Shown here: one piece after another, positions 27,980 through 37,683 of the stretch
Numbering within the stretch: the stretch's first letter is position 1
Layout of the letters: every line of letters begins with the position of its first letter
From: Ohtaekwangia sp035628875
Lineage (GTDB): Bacteria > Bacteroidota > Bacteroidia > Cytophagales > Cyclobacteriaceae
DNA length: 64,000 bases
Direction of reading: 5' to 3'
Assembly (NCBI GenBank): GCA_035628875.1
Contig: DASPIZ010000019.1
Location: forward strand, 1-64,000
Translations under genes and position numbers: made by a program
Notes under the pieces: model-generated
The model's input: only the letters and a program-made list of their open reading frames with translations
Databases searched by the model: none
Told to the model about the DNA's origin: nothing

Positions 27980-28286
27980 TTAAGCAGATTGGCGAAGCAT
28001 TTCAAGGAGGGATTCGATCTTTGTACAGAGCACCTCGAAATTGTTTGGTTTTTCAATGATATCCAGAGCTCCTAATGAGAAGCACGTTTCTTTCACCTGT
28101 TGGTTGAAGTAAGTTGTGTACAAAATCCGGAGATGGGGTAATTGAAGGTATGGCATGAAGTGCGCTTTCTCCCGCATCAAAAGGAATGAGTTGGATGGAA
28201 TCACCAATCAGGTTACAAGCTGCCCGGAATATTTCCTGATCATCTGCATCGTCATCAATGAGTACAATAGATTGCGCGTATGCCAT
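27980..28286 (-). pseudogene. Response regulator receiver gene with internal deletion and frame change
   Basis: Two frames together spell a single receiver domain. The first (from ATG at 28286) gives IVLIDDDADDQEIF and ends in sense at SPDF. The second resumes as YTTYFNQQVKETCFSLGALD and IIEKPNNFEVL. Between them, strand 3 with the phosphoacceptor aspartate, helix 3 and strand 4 are missing, about 35 residues. The join lies near 28130 and also changes frame. The conserved lysine (IEKP) and the acidic pair remain. It sits 33 bases upstream of the sensor kinase gene on the same strand and was probably its partner. Neither fragment could act as a phosphorylated regulator. Confidence 0.8.
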
Positions 28287-28587
28287 AGTGTATTTGTGGA
28301 GCATTGAATTTAAGCAATTCCGTGACTAATTTCAGCAACATCAAATTCTTTCAGGTGAATGAATAAAAAAAATCGTTGAAAGGTGTTCACGTCTGCTTTA
28401 ATGTCAGAACATGATTTTAATGTTACCTATGAAATAAGGTATCGTTGTGCTAAGCTTCTTTATAGCATAGTTTTCAATTCACTTCACAGGGTCTCGACTA
28501 TATCGTTTCCTAAAGTAATTTATACGCAGCCTCGATAGCAGGGAATGATAGCGACAAAAAATCTCAACGGAACACATTAATGGAAAC

Positions 28588-30588
28588 CTATTTTGCTTTA
28601 TAGATCCTGGCAACATAACCTCCACCAGGAGCAAGCGATACTTTCAGTTTCCGGTGTGCGGGAAGCGCAATCGTTTCATGTCTATAATCCCGCGCTATAC
28701 GGGAGGCATTGACGCCATCTTTAAAGAGTTCAACCTTGTAATTTCCTTCTGGAAGAAACGTAAAGTCCAGTTCCAGTTCCCTTGCATCCCAGTTTGTTAG
28801 CGCACCCACATACCAATCATTTCCTTTTTGTCTTGCTATTGCAACATACTCGGCGATTGCACCATCAAGTGAAATAGTATTGTCCCATGTGGTCGGTACT
28901 GCGGCGATGAACTTTGTACATGCTGGTTCATCCATATAAGCCGACGGATTATCGCAAAGCATATTAAGCGGTGCCTCGAAAATAATATACTGTGCCAATT
29001 GACGACACCTCGTTCCCTGGCTCATGGGTTCACTGTTGATGGGGCGATAATTTGACCGCGTTGCATTGCGCATAGCCCCCTGGGTATAATCCATCGGACC
29101 AGCGAGCATTCGAATAAAGGGAATGGTTACATCATACGTAACCTGATCGACGGAAGGCTCTGACCATTTCATTTGTTCCAACCCATGAACACCTTCGAAG
29201 TTAATTACGTTTGGATAAGTCCTTTGCAATCCGGTTGGTTTGTATGCACCGTGAAAATCAACAAGCATTTTATATTTCGCCGCGATAGAAGAAGCACGGT
29301 AATAGAACCGTACCATCTCCTGGTCATCACGGTCCATAAAATCTATCTTAAAACCTTTGACACCAAGCGCAGCATAATGACGACAGATACTTTCAATATC
29401 GCGGTTAAAGGCATTGTATCCGGCCCAGAGGATAATATCTACATGCTTCTTCTTGCCATATGCGATAATCTCTTCAAGATCGATTTCAGGAACCACCTGC
29501 ATGAGATCTGCTTTGAGATTAACAGCCCAACCTTCATCGAGGATCACATATTCAATTCCATTTTTAGATGCAAAGTCGATGTAGTACTTGTACGTTTCTG
29601 TATTTACACCTGACACAAAATCGACACCATAGATATTCCATGCATTCCACCAGTCCCACGCCACTTTACCTGGCTTAATCCAGGACACATCTTTCACTCT
29701 TGAGGGCGAAGCCAACTTATAGACAAGGTCACTATCGGCAAGTTGTTTATCAGATGTTGATATGGCAATAACACGCCATGGGAAATTGCGGGTACCTGTT
29801 GCTTTTGCAATAAACGGTTCGCGTTCTTTCACAATCTCCTGCAATTGATTGTGTCCACCTTTCTCTATGGTCTTTGGATAAGCAGCAAAAACACCCGTAA
29901 ACGATTTTCCGCCGTCCGCGTTATTGAGGTACAAACCCGGGTAGTCTTCAAGATCAGCTTCTGTGATGCAGATTTTTTTCCCATTGTCCATTTCGACCAG
30001 CACCGGAAGAAACGCAAGTCGTTTTGGATCGGCCTGTGAAAGTGATACGTGGGTGTAGGTGTTCTCGAATGAATTGTAAAATTGTTCTTCGAAAGACGCA
30101 CTAGCTTCTTTGTTAACGTATGGAATATACGCCTTATGATCTGAATTAAAGTTAAACGCTACTTCTTCCGATGTTACAAGAAAGTCTTTTTTACGGGAGC
30201 TTTTAAATCGATAAGCAACGCCTTCATTATACACCCGAAATACAACCGCATAATCGCCTTTAAATGATAAGGTCAATTCATTGTATTCATCTTTAATCTC
30301 TGAACGTTTATATATGGGCGCTTTAATCATTTGGCTCATACTCTCCTTATCGATCTTTTTTAATTTCGGATTTAAACCAAAAATTTCTCCATCCTGAAGT
30401 TTAATTGAAATTGGAGAAGGTGCTAAAAGCACATCACCTTCATGTTTGATTGAATAGGTCAGTTTGTCCTTTACGTTAATCGTAACGTTAATTTTAGCAT
30501 CTGGTGAGTTAATAGTTTGTGATTGTTGCGCAAACACAGAACAACAAAGCAGTAAAAGCGTAAATGTTGGGACAAACAGTTTCATCAA
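28588..30588 (-). CDS. GH97 alpha-glycosidase, periplasmic
   Basis: The 666-residue enzyme has a signal peptide (1-20), the GH97 N-terminal super-sandwich (about 25-290), a TIM barrel (300-580) and a C-terminal beta domain. Family segments are WDWWNAWNIYGVDF, YVILDEGWA and VINFEGVHGLEQMKW. The residue D416 in GFKIDFMDR lies where retaining members such as BT1871 carry the nucleophile; inverting SusB-type enzymes lack it. This points to a retaining alpha-galactosidase-like branch, by recall of the family and without alignment. Start alternatives MM at the N-terminus differ by one codon. No SusC/SusD pair flanks it. Confidence 0.93.
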   Translation of the reverse strand: MMKLFVPTFTLLLLCCSVFAQQSQTINSPDAKINVTINVKDKLTYSIKHEGDVLLAPSPISIKLQDGEIFGLNPKLKKIDKESMSQMIKAPIYKRSEIKDEYNELTLSFKGDYAVVFRVYNEGVAYRFKSSRKKDFLVTSEEVAFNFNSDHKAYIPYVNKEASASFEEQFYNSFENTYTHVSLSQADPKRLAFLPVLVEMDNGKKICITEADLEDYPGLYLNNADGGKSFTGVFAAYPKTIEKGGHNQLQEIVKEREPFIAKATGTRNFPWRVIAISTSDKQLADSDLVYKLASPSRVKDVSWIKPGKVAWDWWNAWNIYGVDFVSGVNTETYKYYIDFASKNGIEYVILDEGWAVNLKADLMQVVPEIDLEEIIAYGKKKHVDIILWAGYNAFNRDIESICRHYAALGVKGFKIDFMDRDDQEMVRFYYRASSIAAKYKMLVDFHGAYKPTGLQRTYPNVINFEGVHGLEQMKWSEPSVDQVTYDVTIPFIRMLAGPMDYTQGAMRNATRSNYRPINSEPMSQGTRCRQLAQYIIFEAPLNMLCDNPSAYMDEPACTKFIAAVPTTWDNTISLDGAIAEYVAIARQKGNDWYVGALTNWDARELELDFTFLPEGNYKVELFKDGVNASRIARDYRHETIALPAHRKLKVSLAPGGGYVARIYKAK

Positions 30589-31203
30589 TTATTATTTAAT
30601 AAGCGCACAATATCGCAGTCCATGGGGACAGTTCAAAGTTCAGGGTTCAAAGTTCAAAGTTTGTTTCCTTATTGGGTTTAGCAAAAATAACCTGAATAGC
30701 AATAGCACAACTCACACGTTACATTTCGTACCTCGTAACCTTGGGCTATGGCTCAATAACTCGAAGCTAAAAGTTCAAAGCTATTCCCCTCCTCCGTTAC
30801 CGCATCCTGATGCGCATGTGCCACGCACATGCATGCAGAAGGATTCTCCGGAACAGGGTAATAATGATTCGTTACAAGAAGCATAGTTCACGTTCAAGAT
30901 CGGACTTTTCTTTAATTGGCAGAATTTCGGAAATGTCTGAAATTAACTTTGATGTCCCCAACTCATACACTATCGAAAACAACACGCGGCTCGAAACTTA
31001 CATCTCAAACGTTTCTCGCCATGTCATAAATCATGGACCCGCCTTAAAACCTGTAGCCTAAGCTTGCAGCAATTCGAAAACACATATTTCTCAATCAAAC
31101 AATTGTAGAACAACATGCACAAGTGCCAGTAGCGGAAGCGTTGGTTGAAAAAACACAACGGCATGAATTTTTGATTCCCATCCCTAGACAAACAGATACA
31201 ACC
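30589..31203. other. Repeat-rich intergenic gap
   Basis: The left part carries GTTCAAAGTT-type words (30631-30662) and related words near 30770. A dispersed repeat copy is at 30799-30846. Short frames here (30464-30886, 30810-31061) run through these repeats and show no protein features. The right end should hold the promoter of the small hydrophilic gene. Confidence 0.6.
30799..30846 (+). repeat. Dispersed repeat, copy A
   Basis: The 48 bases from ACCGCATCCTGATGCG to GCATGCAGAAGGATTC contain the palindrome GCATGTGC-CAC-GCACATGC. A second copy with few differences lies inverted at 61113-61159. Both sit among GTTCAAAGTT-type repeats. Confidence 0.7.
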
Positions 31204-31419
31204 ATGGATAAGAAAAAAGAAAACCATAACGAGCCATACCGGCCGGAAGATACGCCCACCCCGCCTCAAAACATGAATCCCGGGAAACCAGGCGACGAGC
31301 GAAAACCAGACCAGGAACCTAAAGCTGAAAAGAGAAAAGCAGCCGATAAGGATAAGGATCCCAACAAAAAGCTATTGGGTGAATCGCCAATCGAAATCGA
31401 CGACGAAACAACTATTTAG
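31204..31419 (+). CDS. Small hydrophilic protein, function unknown
   Basis: The product is 71 residues and strongly charged and proline-rich: it begins MDKKKENHNEPYRPED, has a K/D/E-rich middle and ends LLGESPIEIDDETTI. There is no signal peptide or membrane helix. The composition is that of a disordered cytosolic protein. The frame could begin at 31123, but the added part is repeat-like and I prefer the ATG at 31204. The stop is followed by GTTTAAAGTT-like repeats. I recognise no family. Confidence 0.55.
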   Translation: MDKKKENHNEPYRPEDTPTPPQNMNPGKPGDERKPDQEPKAEKRKAADKDKDPNKKLLGESPIEIDDETTI

Positions 31420-31651
31420 TTCGAGGTTTAAAGTTGAAGGTGTAAAGTCAAGAGGTGCCTTAGGCTCATCTTTGCATGCCCTTGCGTCTCTCCGCCTTGG
31501 CGGTTAAGAACGCGCGTTGATGAAAAAATAATCTCAATAATTAGTTTGGGTTCATAGAAGACTAATAATTCCTCAATGAACCCAAGCTATTCCTATTGAC
31601 GACTTTTTTTCTTACAAAACCGATCGCCAGATATTCCTTGGAATCTCGAAA

Positions 31652-33271
31652 TTAGTTTTGCCATGGAACCACCGAAGATGGATAATAATCGATCTCCATG
31701 TTTTTCCATCGTTTAGCCTGGTTACCAAGTCGAACTTTATAAGTATCCCAATCTCTGGCAGCCGCTGCTGACCATCCAATTTCGGCTACACCTGGAAGCC
31801 TTGGAAATACAAGGTATTCAATGTCATCCATGGTCTGTACGGTTTCAGTCCATAGCGGCGCTTCAACGCCCGCAATATGTTCTGCCGAAACACCATTGAT
31901 ATAACTCGCCGGATCCCATTGATACGATGAATCTACTTCAATATAAGCAGCCCAATGTAATCCGATTCGTGAAGTTGAATCATATTGCATGTCGAGATAC
32001 ACTTTCTTCGAAGGTGAAAGAATTAATTTTGCGCCTTTATCAACCGCCATGTTAGCATACTTTTCCGCATGCCAATATTGCACCATGACATTGTCGTCAA
32101 TATCGCCCTGCGCGATTTCTTCCCAGCCCACCATCTTTTTACCATGCGATTCAACGATGGTTTTAAATTGATTAATAAACTGGATGTAATCATCCTTCTT
32201 CGTGACAGCAGCCTCATCACCGCCGATGTGCAGGTACGGACCAGGTGTAATGGAGGCCAACTCGCGCACGATATCTTCAACAAATTTCAGCGTAATTTCT
32301 TTCTTGATGTGTAATGTACTAAAACCAACTTCGACGCCGGTATACAACTTCCCGGCTACCGGTTTTGTCGGACTTGCTTCAAGATTTATCGAAGGACCCT
32401 CATTCAACTCGGGATATGAAGCTAATGCAGCATTGGTGTGGCCCGGCATATCAATTTCGGGTACGATCGTTATATAATGATCCTGTGCATAGGCGACGAT
32501 GTCGGCATATTCTGCTTGTGTATAAAATCCGCCTTCTCCTCCACCTACTTCAGTACTCCCCCCGATTTTTGTAAGATTCGGCCATGATTTTATTTCGATT
32601 CGCCAGCCCTGATCGTCACTCAGGTGAAGATGCAAGATGTTTATTTTATAATAGCTGATTAGATCGATGTATCGCTTCACCTCATCTACAGTAAAGAAAT
32701 GCCGCGCAACATCCAGCATAGCGCCGCGCCATACGTACTGCGGATAATCTGTGATCGTACCTGTAGCAATCTCCCACGATGCCTGCTGAACAGTGTTCAA
32801 TTCAATGCCTGCAGGAAGTAGTTGCCTGATGGTTTGAATGCCACGAATAAGTCCTGCAGGTTTATGCGCCGAAAGTGTAAGACCATCTTCAAGAATCGTA
32901 ATGGTATATCCTTCCTCACCCAATGTAGCTTCACCTGACAAGTTTAACAGTATGCCTTTATCTGCTTTTTCGCTGTTCACGCTGACCTCCAATGCAAAAC
33001 CAGTAGCAGGTCGTAGTTTACCAGCAAGAAATTCACCTGCTTTTACCAAGTGTTCTTCAGCTACATGAATCTCCGTTTCAGCTGTAATAAAAAACGCTTT
33101 CCCAGTAGCTTCCGCGGAAACTGGTTTAGGAATCAAACTTTCAAAAGCAAGTTTGGCTTCCGGTGAAGTTTCCACTGATTTGTTGCAACCCACTAAAAAG
33201 AACTGCAACAGCATTAGCGTTATAAGGCTAAACTGAATGCGGTTTCTGAGAATAAATTTTATTTGCGCCAT
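31652..33271 (-). CDS. GH20 beta-N-acetylhexosaminidase lipoprotein
   Basis: This 539-residue enzyme cleaves terminal N-acetylhexosamines from chitin-type oligomers or glycans. A signal peptide ends in the lipobox FLVGC with C29 as the lipidated residue. A GH20b domain (about 45-175) precedes the barrel (178-520). The catalytic pair D352-E353 lies in YLHIGGDEAA. Other family marks are MLDVARHFF, ILHLHLSDDQGWR and PEIDMPGHT. Length is normal. It is a monocistronic gene in this view. Exposure on the outer membrane or in the periplasm cannot be decided from the sequence. Confidence 0.94.
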   Translation of the reverse strand: MAQIKFILRNRIQFSLITLMLLQFFLVGCNKSVETSPEAKLAFESLIPKPVSAEATGKAFFITAETEIHVAEEHLVKAGEFLAGKLRPATGFALEVSVNSEKADKGILLNLSGEATLGEEGYTITILEDGLTLSAHKPAGLIRGIQTIRQLLPAGIELNTVQQASWEIATGTITDYPQYVWRGAMLDVARHFFTVDEVKRYIDLISYYKINILHLHLSDDQGWRIEIKSWPNLTKIGGSTEVGGGEGGFYTQAEYADIVAYAQDHYITIVPEIDMPGHTNAALASYPELNEGPSINLEASPTKPVAGKLYTGVEVGFSTLHIKKEITLKFVEDIVRELASITPGPYLHIGGDEAAVTKKDDYIQFINQFKTIVESHGKKMVGWEEIAQGDIDDNVMVQYWHAEKYANMAVDKGAKLILSPSKKVYLDMQYDSTSRIGLHWAAYIEVDSSYQWDPASYINGVSAEHIAGVEAPLWTETVQTMDDIEYLVFPRLPGVAEIGWSAAAARDWDTYKVRLGNQAKRWKNMEIDYYPSSVVPWQN

Positions 33272-33627
33272 AATATTGTTGTTTCTTTGAAAATAAACAT
33301 AAAAATATAACCAGCAGGTTCTATGTTGATATGCAATAGTAGCAGCATGTTAACGGACACACAAGCACATTGTGATTTATTTTGAGTAAGAAAGCGAATT
33401 TTAGGCGGAGGTGTTTAGAAACAGCGATGACAAAATTTCACTATTTATGCATTCCACAAAAACTCAATTCCAAGACCGGGTATTCAGCCCGTCACCAAAA
33501 GGCGTTTATGTTCGGGGTGTAAAGATTGAACATTCGAACTCAGTTAGTTGGCATCAAAGAACCTATCGATATCCGACTGATAATTTTTCCATTGACGGAC
33601 TGCGAAACAACAATACCATTCGAAGAA
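33272..33627. other. Intergenic gap, nothing firm
   Basis: The left end must carry the promoter of the GH20 gene. A plus-strand frame (ATG at 33447, running into 33752) overlaps the opposite unknown gene by 125 bases and shows no family feature, so I left it out. No hairpin or repeat was noted. Confidence 0.4.
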
Positions 33628-34203
33628 CTAGCGAAGTATCCTTCCTCTATTTTCTGATAAAATGTCTTCGTACAAGGGTATTAAAAGCATTGTGGGAAGC
33701 CAGTTGTTCACACCATCCTCTATTATGCTTTCATCCGATTTTAATAAAGTAGGGTCTGTTTTTAATACCTTATAGGCAATATTCTTATAGTCTTGCTCCG
33801 ACAGCGTAAGTAATCCGTTCTTAACATTTTTCTTAAGTAACTCAATAACCAACCGCAGCCGTATTATATTATCTCCATATACGGCAATTCCCTCTAAATG
33901 TCTAATTTTTTTTAGCTCTGATTTAATACCTGAAAAAATCACGTATTTACCATCTTTCATATAAAACCAACTTCCATCTAATTGATTGATATCACTAGAA
34001 TTATATTTCAGGTGAGGCAAATCCTTCTTGGAAATATTTTTATGAATAGATCCGACTTTTATACATTTCACTTTTCCTCGTGAGGCAAGTTTATCTGATA
34101 CAACTTTTCCAAATAAAAGCTCCTTTTTTTTTAATTCATCAAGATTTCCGATATCATTATCAAAGGCCTCATATACACTCAGCAAATCATAATCCAATCC
34201 CAT
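33628..34203 (-). CDS. Unknown protein, probably truncated at its start
   Basis: The open frame gives 191 residues, begins MGLDYDLLSVYEAF and is rich in lysine, isoleucine and asparagine. I recognise no domain, signal peptide or membrane helix. The frame stays open 34 codons further upstream (to 34303) and reads protein-like there (YKLPIGSIPFEEIPSLERFS), then meets TAA at 34306-34308. Seven codons above this lies an in-phase ATG at 34329 (MKKVTVT). The simplest reading is a gene of about 233 codons broken by one nonsense change, now perhaps starting at 34203. A+T content is higher than in neighbouring genes. It lies downstream of another broken gene on the same strand. Confidence 0.5.
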   Translation of the reverse strand: MGLDYDLLSVYEAFDNDIGNLDELKKKELLFGKVVSDKLASRGKVKCIKVGSIHKNISKKDLPHLKYNSSDINQLDGSWFYMKDGKYVIFSGIKSELKKIRHLEGIAVYGDNIIRLRLVIELLKKNVKNGLLTLSEQDYKNIAYKVLKTDPTLLKSDESIIEDGVNNWLPTMLLIPLYEDILSENRGRILR

Positions 34204-34535
34204 AAAATTTATTAAAGGAAATGAGCTGCAATAAATATATTTAGAACTAAACCTCTCTAAAGAAGGGATCTCCTCAAATGGAATACTTCCGATAGGCAGT
34301 TTATATTACGTTACTGTTACCTTCTTCATATTAATATTTCAATAGCTGTTTCCGATTCGGCGCGTTACTCCATTTTTTGGATGCGCAAAGCGCCGCTATA
34401 GCCTGGAAAACCTCTTTGAATCAATTTCACTCTCTTTGAAGCGTTCATTTCTAATCCAATTCTCCTAGAACTACCTGCTGTTAATCTTTCAGTAAGACGA
34501 CTACAAGTTGTATCTTTTAATGTCTTCAAAGTAAA

Positions 34536-35368
34536 CTAGTCATTTCTATCAATATAAATCACTTTCTTTACTCGCTGCTCGATTTCATCCACATCTATCT
34601 TTATAAGATGACCGTCTTCATAATTAAAGCTGGAAACCCTATGTACCACTCCATCTATCCTTTCTGTTTCAATTCTATTCATGCCATCAATATACTCAAT
34701 ATCGATTTCCTTGGTTTTATTCATATCTGTTACGTGCAACGTATGATAAATAAGATCGCCGCTTTTATTATATGCATTTCTTACTTCGGAAATAATGTTT
34801 CCTGAATGATCCATTAAAATACTGTGAAGAATTTTTCCGTCTTCATTGTAGTTATTCTTCGTTACCGATGCTTTCGAAGTATCGCCGCCGGGAATCAATG
34901 TAACCTTTACTATATTTCCATCCAAACTATACTCATTCACAATATCAAATTCAATAGAAATTGTTCGCTTGCCAGCTTCAATATTACTAACCAACTTCTT
35001 AATTGGATTCCCTCTGGAATCATTGTAATTTCTTCAATTATACCATTTGTATCAGATTTACCATAATACGTTTCAACAGTCTTCAAATTTCCATTGCTAT
35101 CATAAATCGTGACTTTCTTAATCGTGTCAGGCGATACAGAAAATTTAGTCGAGGACATGATACCAGCGTCTCCATTGTACTGCACCTTCTTAGTAATGGT
35201 TCCTTTTACTAACGTTGTATCGAACTCCGTTTCATTTTCGTCAAATGAGTATTCTCGCCAAATCTCAACACAATGATTTGCTTTTGTTTCATCAGATGCT
35301 ACAGATCCGCATCGTGTCACGATGATGAGAAAGCTTACGACGGCAGAAATGTGTCTCATGTATGTCAT
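34536..35368 (-). pseudogene. Lipoprotein with YD-like repeats, broken by a frameshift
   Basis: A signal peptide with lipobox-like VTRC opens the first frame. The text then shows repeated units of the form YxxDGxIxxxxxYDSNGNL, as in antitoxin-like or RHS/YD-type proteins. Near 35022-35035 the frame shifts by one: the first frame runs on as nonsense, while the other register continues as NDSRGNPIKKLVSN and then NYNEDGKI, AYNKSGDL and INYEDGHLI-like units to the TAG at 34536. Loss of one T in a T-run would explain it. After the TAG the same frame stays open for 56 more sense codons to 34368. It could be a sequencing error, but the next gene downstream is damaged too. Function is not known. Confidence 0.65.
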
Positions 35369-35841
35369 GTTAATGCTAGTCTTAATCCTACTGAAATAAA
35401 AAAACGACAGAAAACCCTGATTAAAAAATTAGTTGAGAGCAAGGTGGTGTCTGTAGCAACCAATAAGATAAATATTGGCAATCATTGTTACGTTTATATA
35501 TCACCTTTGGACGTATAAATTTAAAAAAAAGCAGCTCTATACAGAAAATAATAATCCAGATAAACCTTACAGCTCAATTGAACTCAATTTACCTTTAAAG
35601 CTCAAGGTTGTTTTCAGTATTAAGCGATTGCTGTTTACGGCAGATATATTAAGCATGATACCCTTAATGCAAAGGATGCCCCTATGCCAATGTCTCCAGA
35701 TCCGACTTGAACCAATAAATCAGATGTACCAAAGCCCTGACCTCCACTTTAACGATAAAATGTAAACTAAATATGCTGGCTTCGTTATCTTCAGTTCACG
35801 ACGCAAATTTTTTCAGCGTTTTATAAATGATATATACAGTT
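35369..35841. other. Intergenic gap with short open stretches
   Basis: This gap lies between two divergent genes. A 96-codon plus frame (35475-35765) and a minus stretch reading LSLKWRSGLWYI before a stop near 35730 are seen, but neither has a start, repeats or a family. They may be gene remains or chance. The right end carries the promoter of the ZU5-like lipoprotein. Confidence 0.35.
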
Positions 35842-36732
35842 ATGAAAAACTTTTTAAACTACACAATAAAAGGAAAACTTACACGCATGTTACTTGCTGC
35901 GGGAATGGTCTGCATGTTGTTCAGCGCTTGTGGCAGCGATGATGACGATGATACTAAAACTAGCAACAAAGGTGTTACCGAAATTATCGGCGATGAAGGT
36001 GGTGCTATTACGTCTGCGGATAATAACCTGGTGATCAATATTCCCGCCGGTGTCATGACCGACGAAACATCTGTTACTGTAACTGTGAATGAGTCGAATG
36101 AGCACCCGGATGGCGTTGGTACAATGTTTACTCTCGAATCCGCGGTTGATCAGTTTGAAGAACCTGTTACCCTCACATTTAGTTACACCGATGAATCGCT
36201 ACCAGCAGGTATGCAACCAGAATTCCTGATTGTCGTATTCCGCGAAGAGGGTGGTGAATGGATCACGAAGCCAAATGCTACGTTGGACAAAATAACAAAA
36301 ACGATAACGGTTCAAACAGATCACTTCAGTCAGTGGAGCCTGGCATCCCGCGGAGAAGGATACATCGATGTTTCAATCCCTATAGATACATTCGCGATAA
36401 ATATTCCCGCAGACCGGTTTGTAAACGCAAATGGGATAGGCGAATATTCCGACACATTGATATTTTACTTCCAGGACAACGAAACACTTTATAAATCCAC
36501 GCTCACCAAAATTGGAAGTTTTGAAATTGAACTCGATACCGAACTTGCGATGCAATTGTACATCAGCCACGACAACATCGGTATGTATTCCGGACCGGTG
36601 GACGTAGTTTTTAATTCGCTGGGAGAAACCTCAGGAGATGTAATCGGTGCCACATTATCGGGTGACGCAAAACGCCTGTCGAACGAACAAACATTTCCGG
36701 TGAACGGGAAGTTCTTCTTTCAGTTGGAATAG
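35842..36732 (+). CDS. Lipoprotein with ZU5-like domain
   Basis: The 296-residue protein has a long signal region that ends in the lipobox LFSACG, followed by an acidic DDDDD stretch. Residues 40-150 look like a ZU5-like beta domain: GGAITSADNNLVINIPAGVMTDETSVTVT and PVTLTFSYTDESLPAG read in parts. A second beta-rich region follows (about 170-290) without a name I know. The start at 35842 is preferred to 35827 because MKNFLNYTIKGKL leads into the signal helix. It should sit on the periplasmic or outer face of the outer membrane. Role unknown. Confidence 0.75.
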   Translation: MKNFLNYTIKGKLTRMLLAAGMVCMLFSACGSDDDDDTKTSNKGVTEIIGDEGGAITSADNNLVINIPAGVMTDETSVTVTVNESNEHPDGVGTMFTLESAVDQFEEPVTLTFSYTDESLPAGMQPEFLIVVFREEGGEWITKPNATLDKITKTITVQTDHFSQWSLASRGEGYIDVSIPIDTFAINIPADRFVNANGIGEYSDTLIFYFQDNETLYKSTLTKIGSFEIELDTELAMQLYISHDNIGMYSGPVDVVFNSLGETSGDVIGATLSGDAKRLSNEQTFPVNGKFFFQLE

Positions 36733-36835
36733 TGGTGAGTTCAAGGTTCAAAGTTTAAGGTTCAAAGTTTGGGATGTTCCAAACGATGGGATTGCGAAAT
36801 TGTTTGAGGCCAGAAGTTTGAGGTTTGAGGTTTGG
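36733..36835. repeat. GTTCAAAGTTT-type degenerate repeats
   Basis: Directly after the lipoprotein stop come AGTTCAAGGTTCAAAGTTTA and AGGTTCAAAGTTTGGG, then AGAAGTTTGAGGTTTGAGGT. The words recur every 8-10 bases. Similar tracts occur at 30631, 31420, 43620-43950, 56930 and 60960-61240. Confidence 0.7.
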
Positions 36836-36975
36836 TTTTCGGAAACGTTTTGGGTTGTCGATATTTGACTTTTGGTATTTTCGCCGTGAGCTTATCTGCA
36901 AATTATCAGTTACTGTCAATCAAGCTCGCGACTCAAAGCTTTTCTAAAGACGCTTCACAGTACATAAACCCCGCA

Positions 36976-37638
36976 TCACTTTTCCTTCGTGTGTTTCACC
37001 ACTTTTGCTTCGATGTGAAATACAATTTCTTCGGCGATGTTTTTGGTGAGGTCACCGGCGCGTTCAAGGTTGCGGGTGATGGCAAATAGCTTTAACAATG
37101 CTTTCGCTTCTCCCGGATTTTCTTTGATCAGTTTTGCTGTTGTTTTGACGGCTTTCTTATTATGCGCATTCAGCACCTCATCTTTCTTCGCTGTTTTCCG
37201 TGCGAGTCTTGTATCATCCTTGCGCAGGGCTTGCCCCATATCATGTAACATGCCGGTGAGTGTATCCAACATATCGGTAAGGTGATATTCATTGAGTAAG
37301 TCACCGGGAACCTTTTTAATATTAGTTTTTATAAAACGTGCAAGGCTTTTTGCATTATCGCCGATACGTTCGAGGTCGTTGCTAATCTTCAAGGTGGCAA
37401 GAACCAGGCGAAGATCGGTTGCTACCGGTGTGTAGAGCGCCAGGATGTTTTCACAATCGCGATCGATTGAAAGCTCCTGTATATTTACTTTCTTCTCGAG
37501 GTGGATAACATCAGCGGCAAGCTCGACATCTTTTTCATCAATGGCTTTCCTGCATTTCACCAACTGCGATTGCACCATGTCGAGCATATCGCAAAGATTA
37601 TCTTTTACCGTTTGTAGTTCGAGTTCTAATGGTGACAT
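36976..37638 (-). CDS. phoU: Phosphate signalling protein PhoU
   Basis: The 220-residue all-helical protein has two three-helix bundles, each with the metal-binding signature: NDLERIGDNAKSLA and NLERAGDLTKNIAEE. It is the last gene of the pst operon, 45 bases after pstB. PhoU couples the Pst transporter to the PhoR kinase and keeps the Pho regulon off when phosphate is ample. Length and the two signatures match the family, with no missing parts. phoR/phoB are not in the window. Confidence 0.95.
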   Translation of the reverse strand: MSPLELELQTVKDNLCDMLDMVQSQLVKCRKAIDEKDVELAADVIHLEKKVNIQELSIDRDCENILALYTPVATDLRLVLATLKISNDLERIGDNAKSLARFIKTNIKKVPGDLLNEYHLTDMLDTLTGMLHDMGQALRKDDTRLARKTAKKDEVLNAHNKKAVKTTAKLIKENPGEAKALLKLFAITRNLERAGDLTKNIAEEIVFHIEAKVVKHTKEK

Positions 37639-37683
37639 CGGAATAAATCTAAAAGTTATAAAAAATTACCATAAAGGAGGGCG

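Noticed and set aside
30464..31061. Plus frames of 140 and 83 codons
   Set aside because: The first overlaps the start of the GH97 gene and repeats; the second lies in repeats. No protein features.
33411..33752. 113-codon plus frame before the unknown gene
   Set aside because: Overlaps the opposite frame by 125 bases, starts with TTG, no recognised feature; kept only as a note in the gap entry.
35475..35765. 96-codon plus frame in the gap before the ZU5-like lipoprotein
   Set aside because: No start context or repeats; the opposite strand has equally protein-like short stretches, so neither can be trusted.
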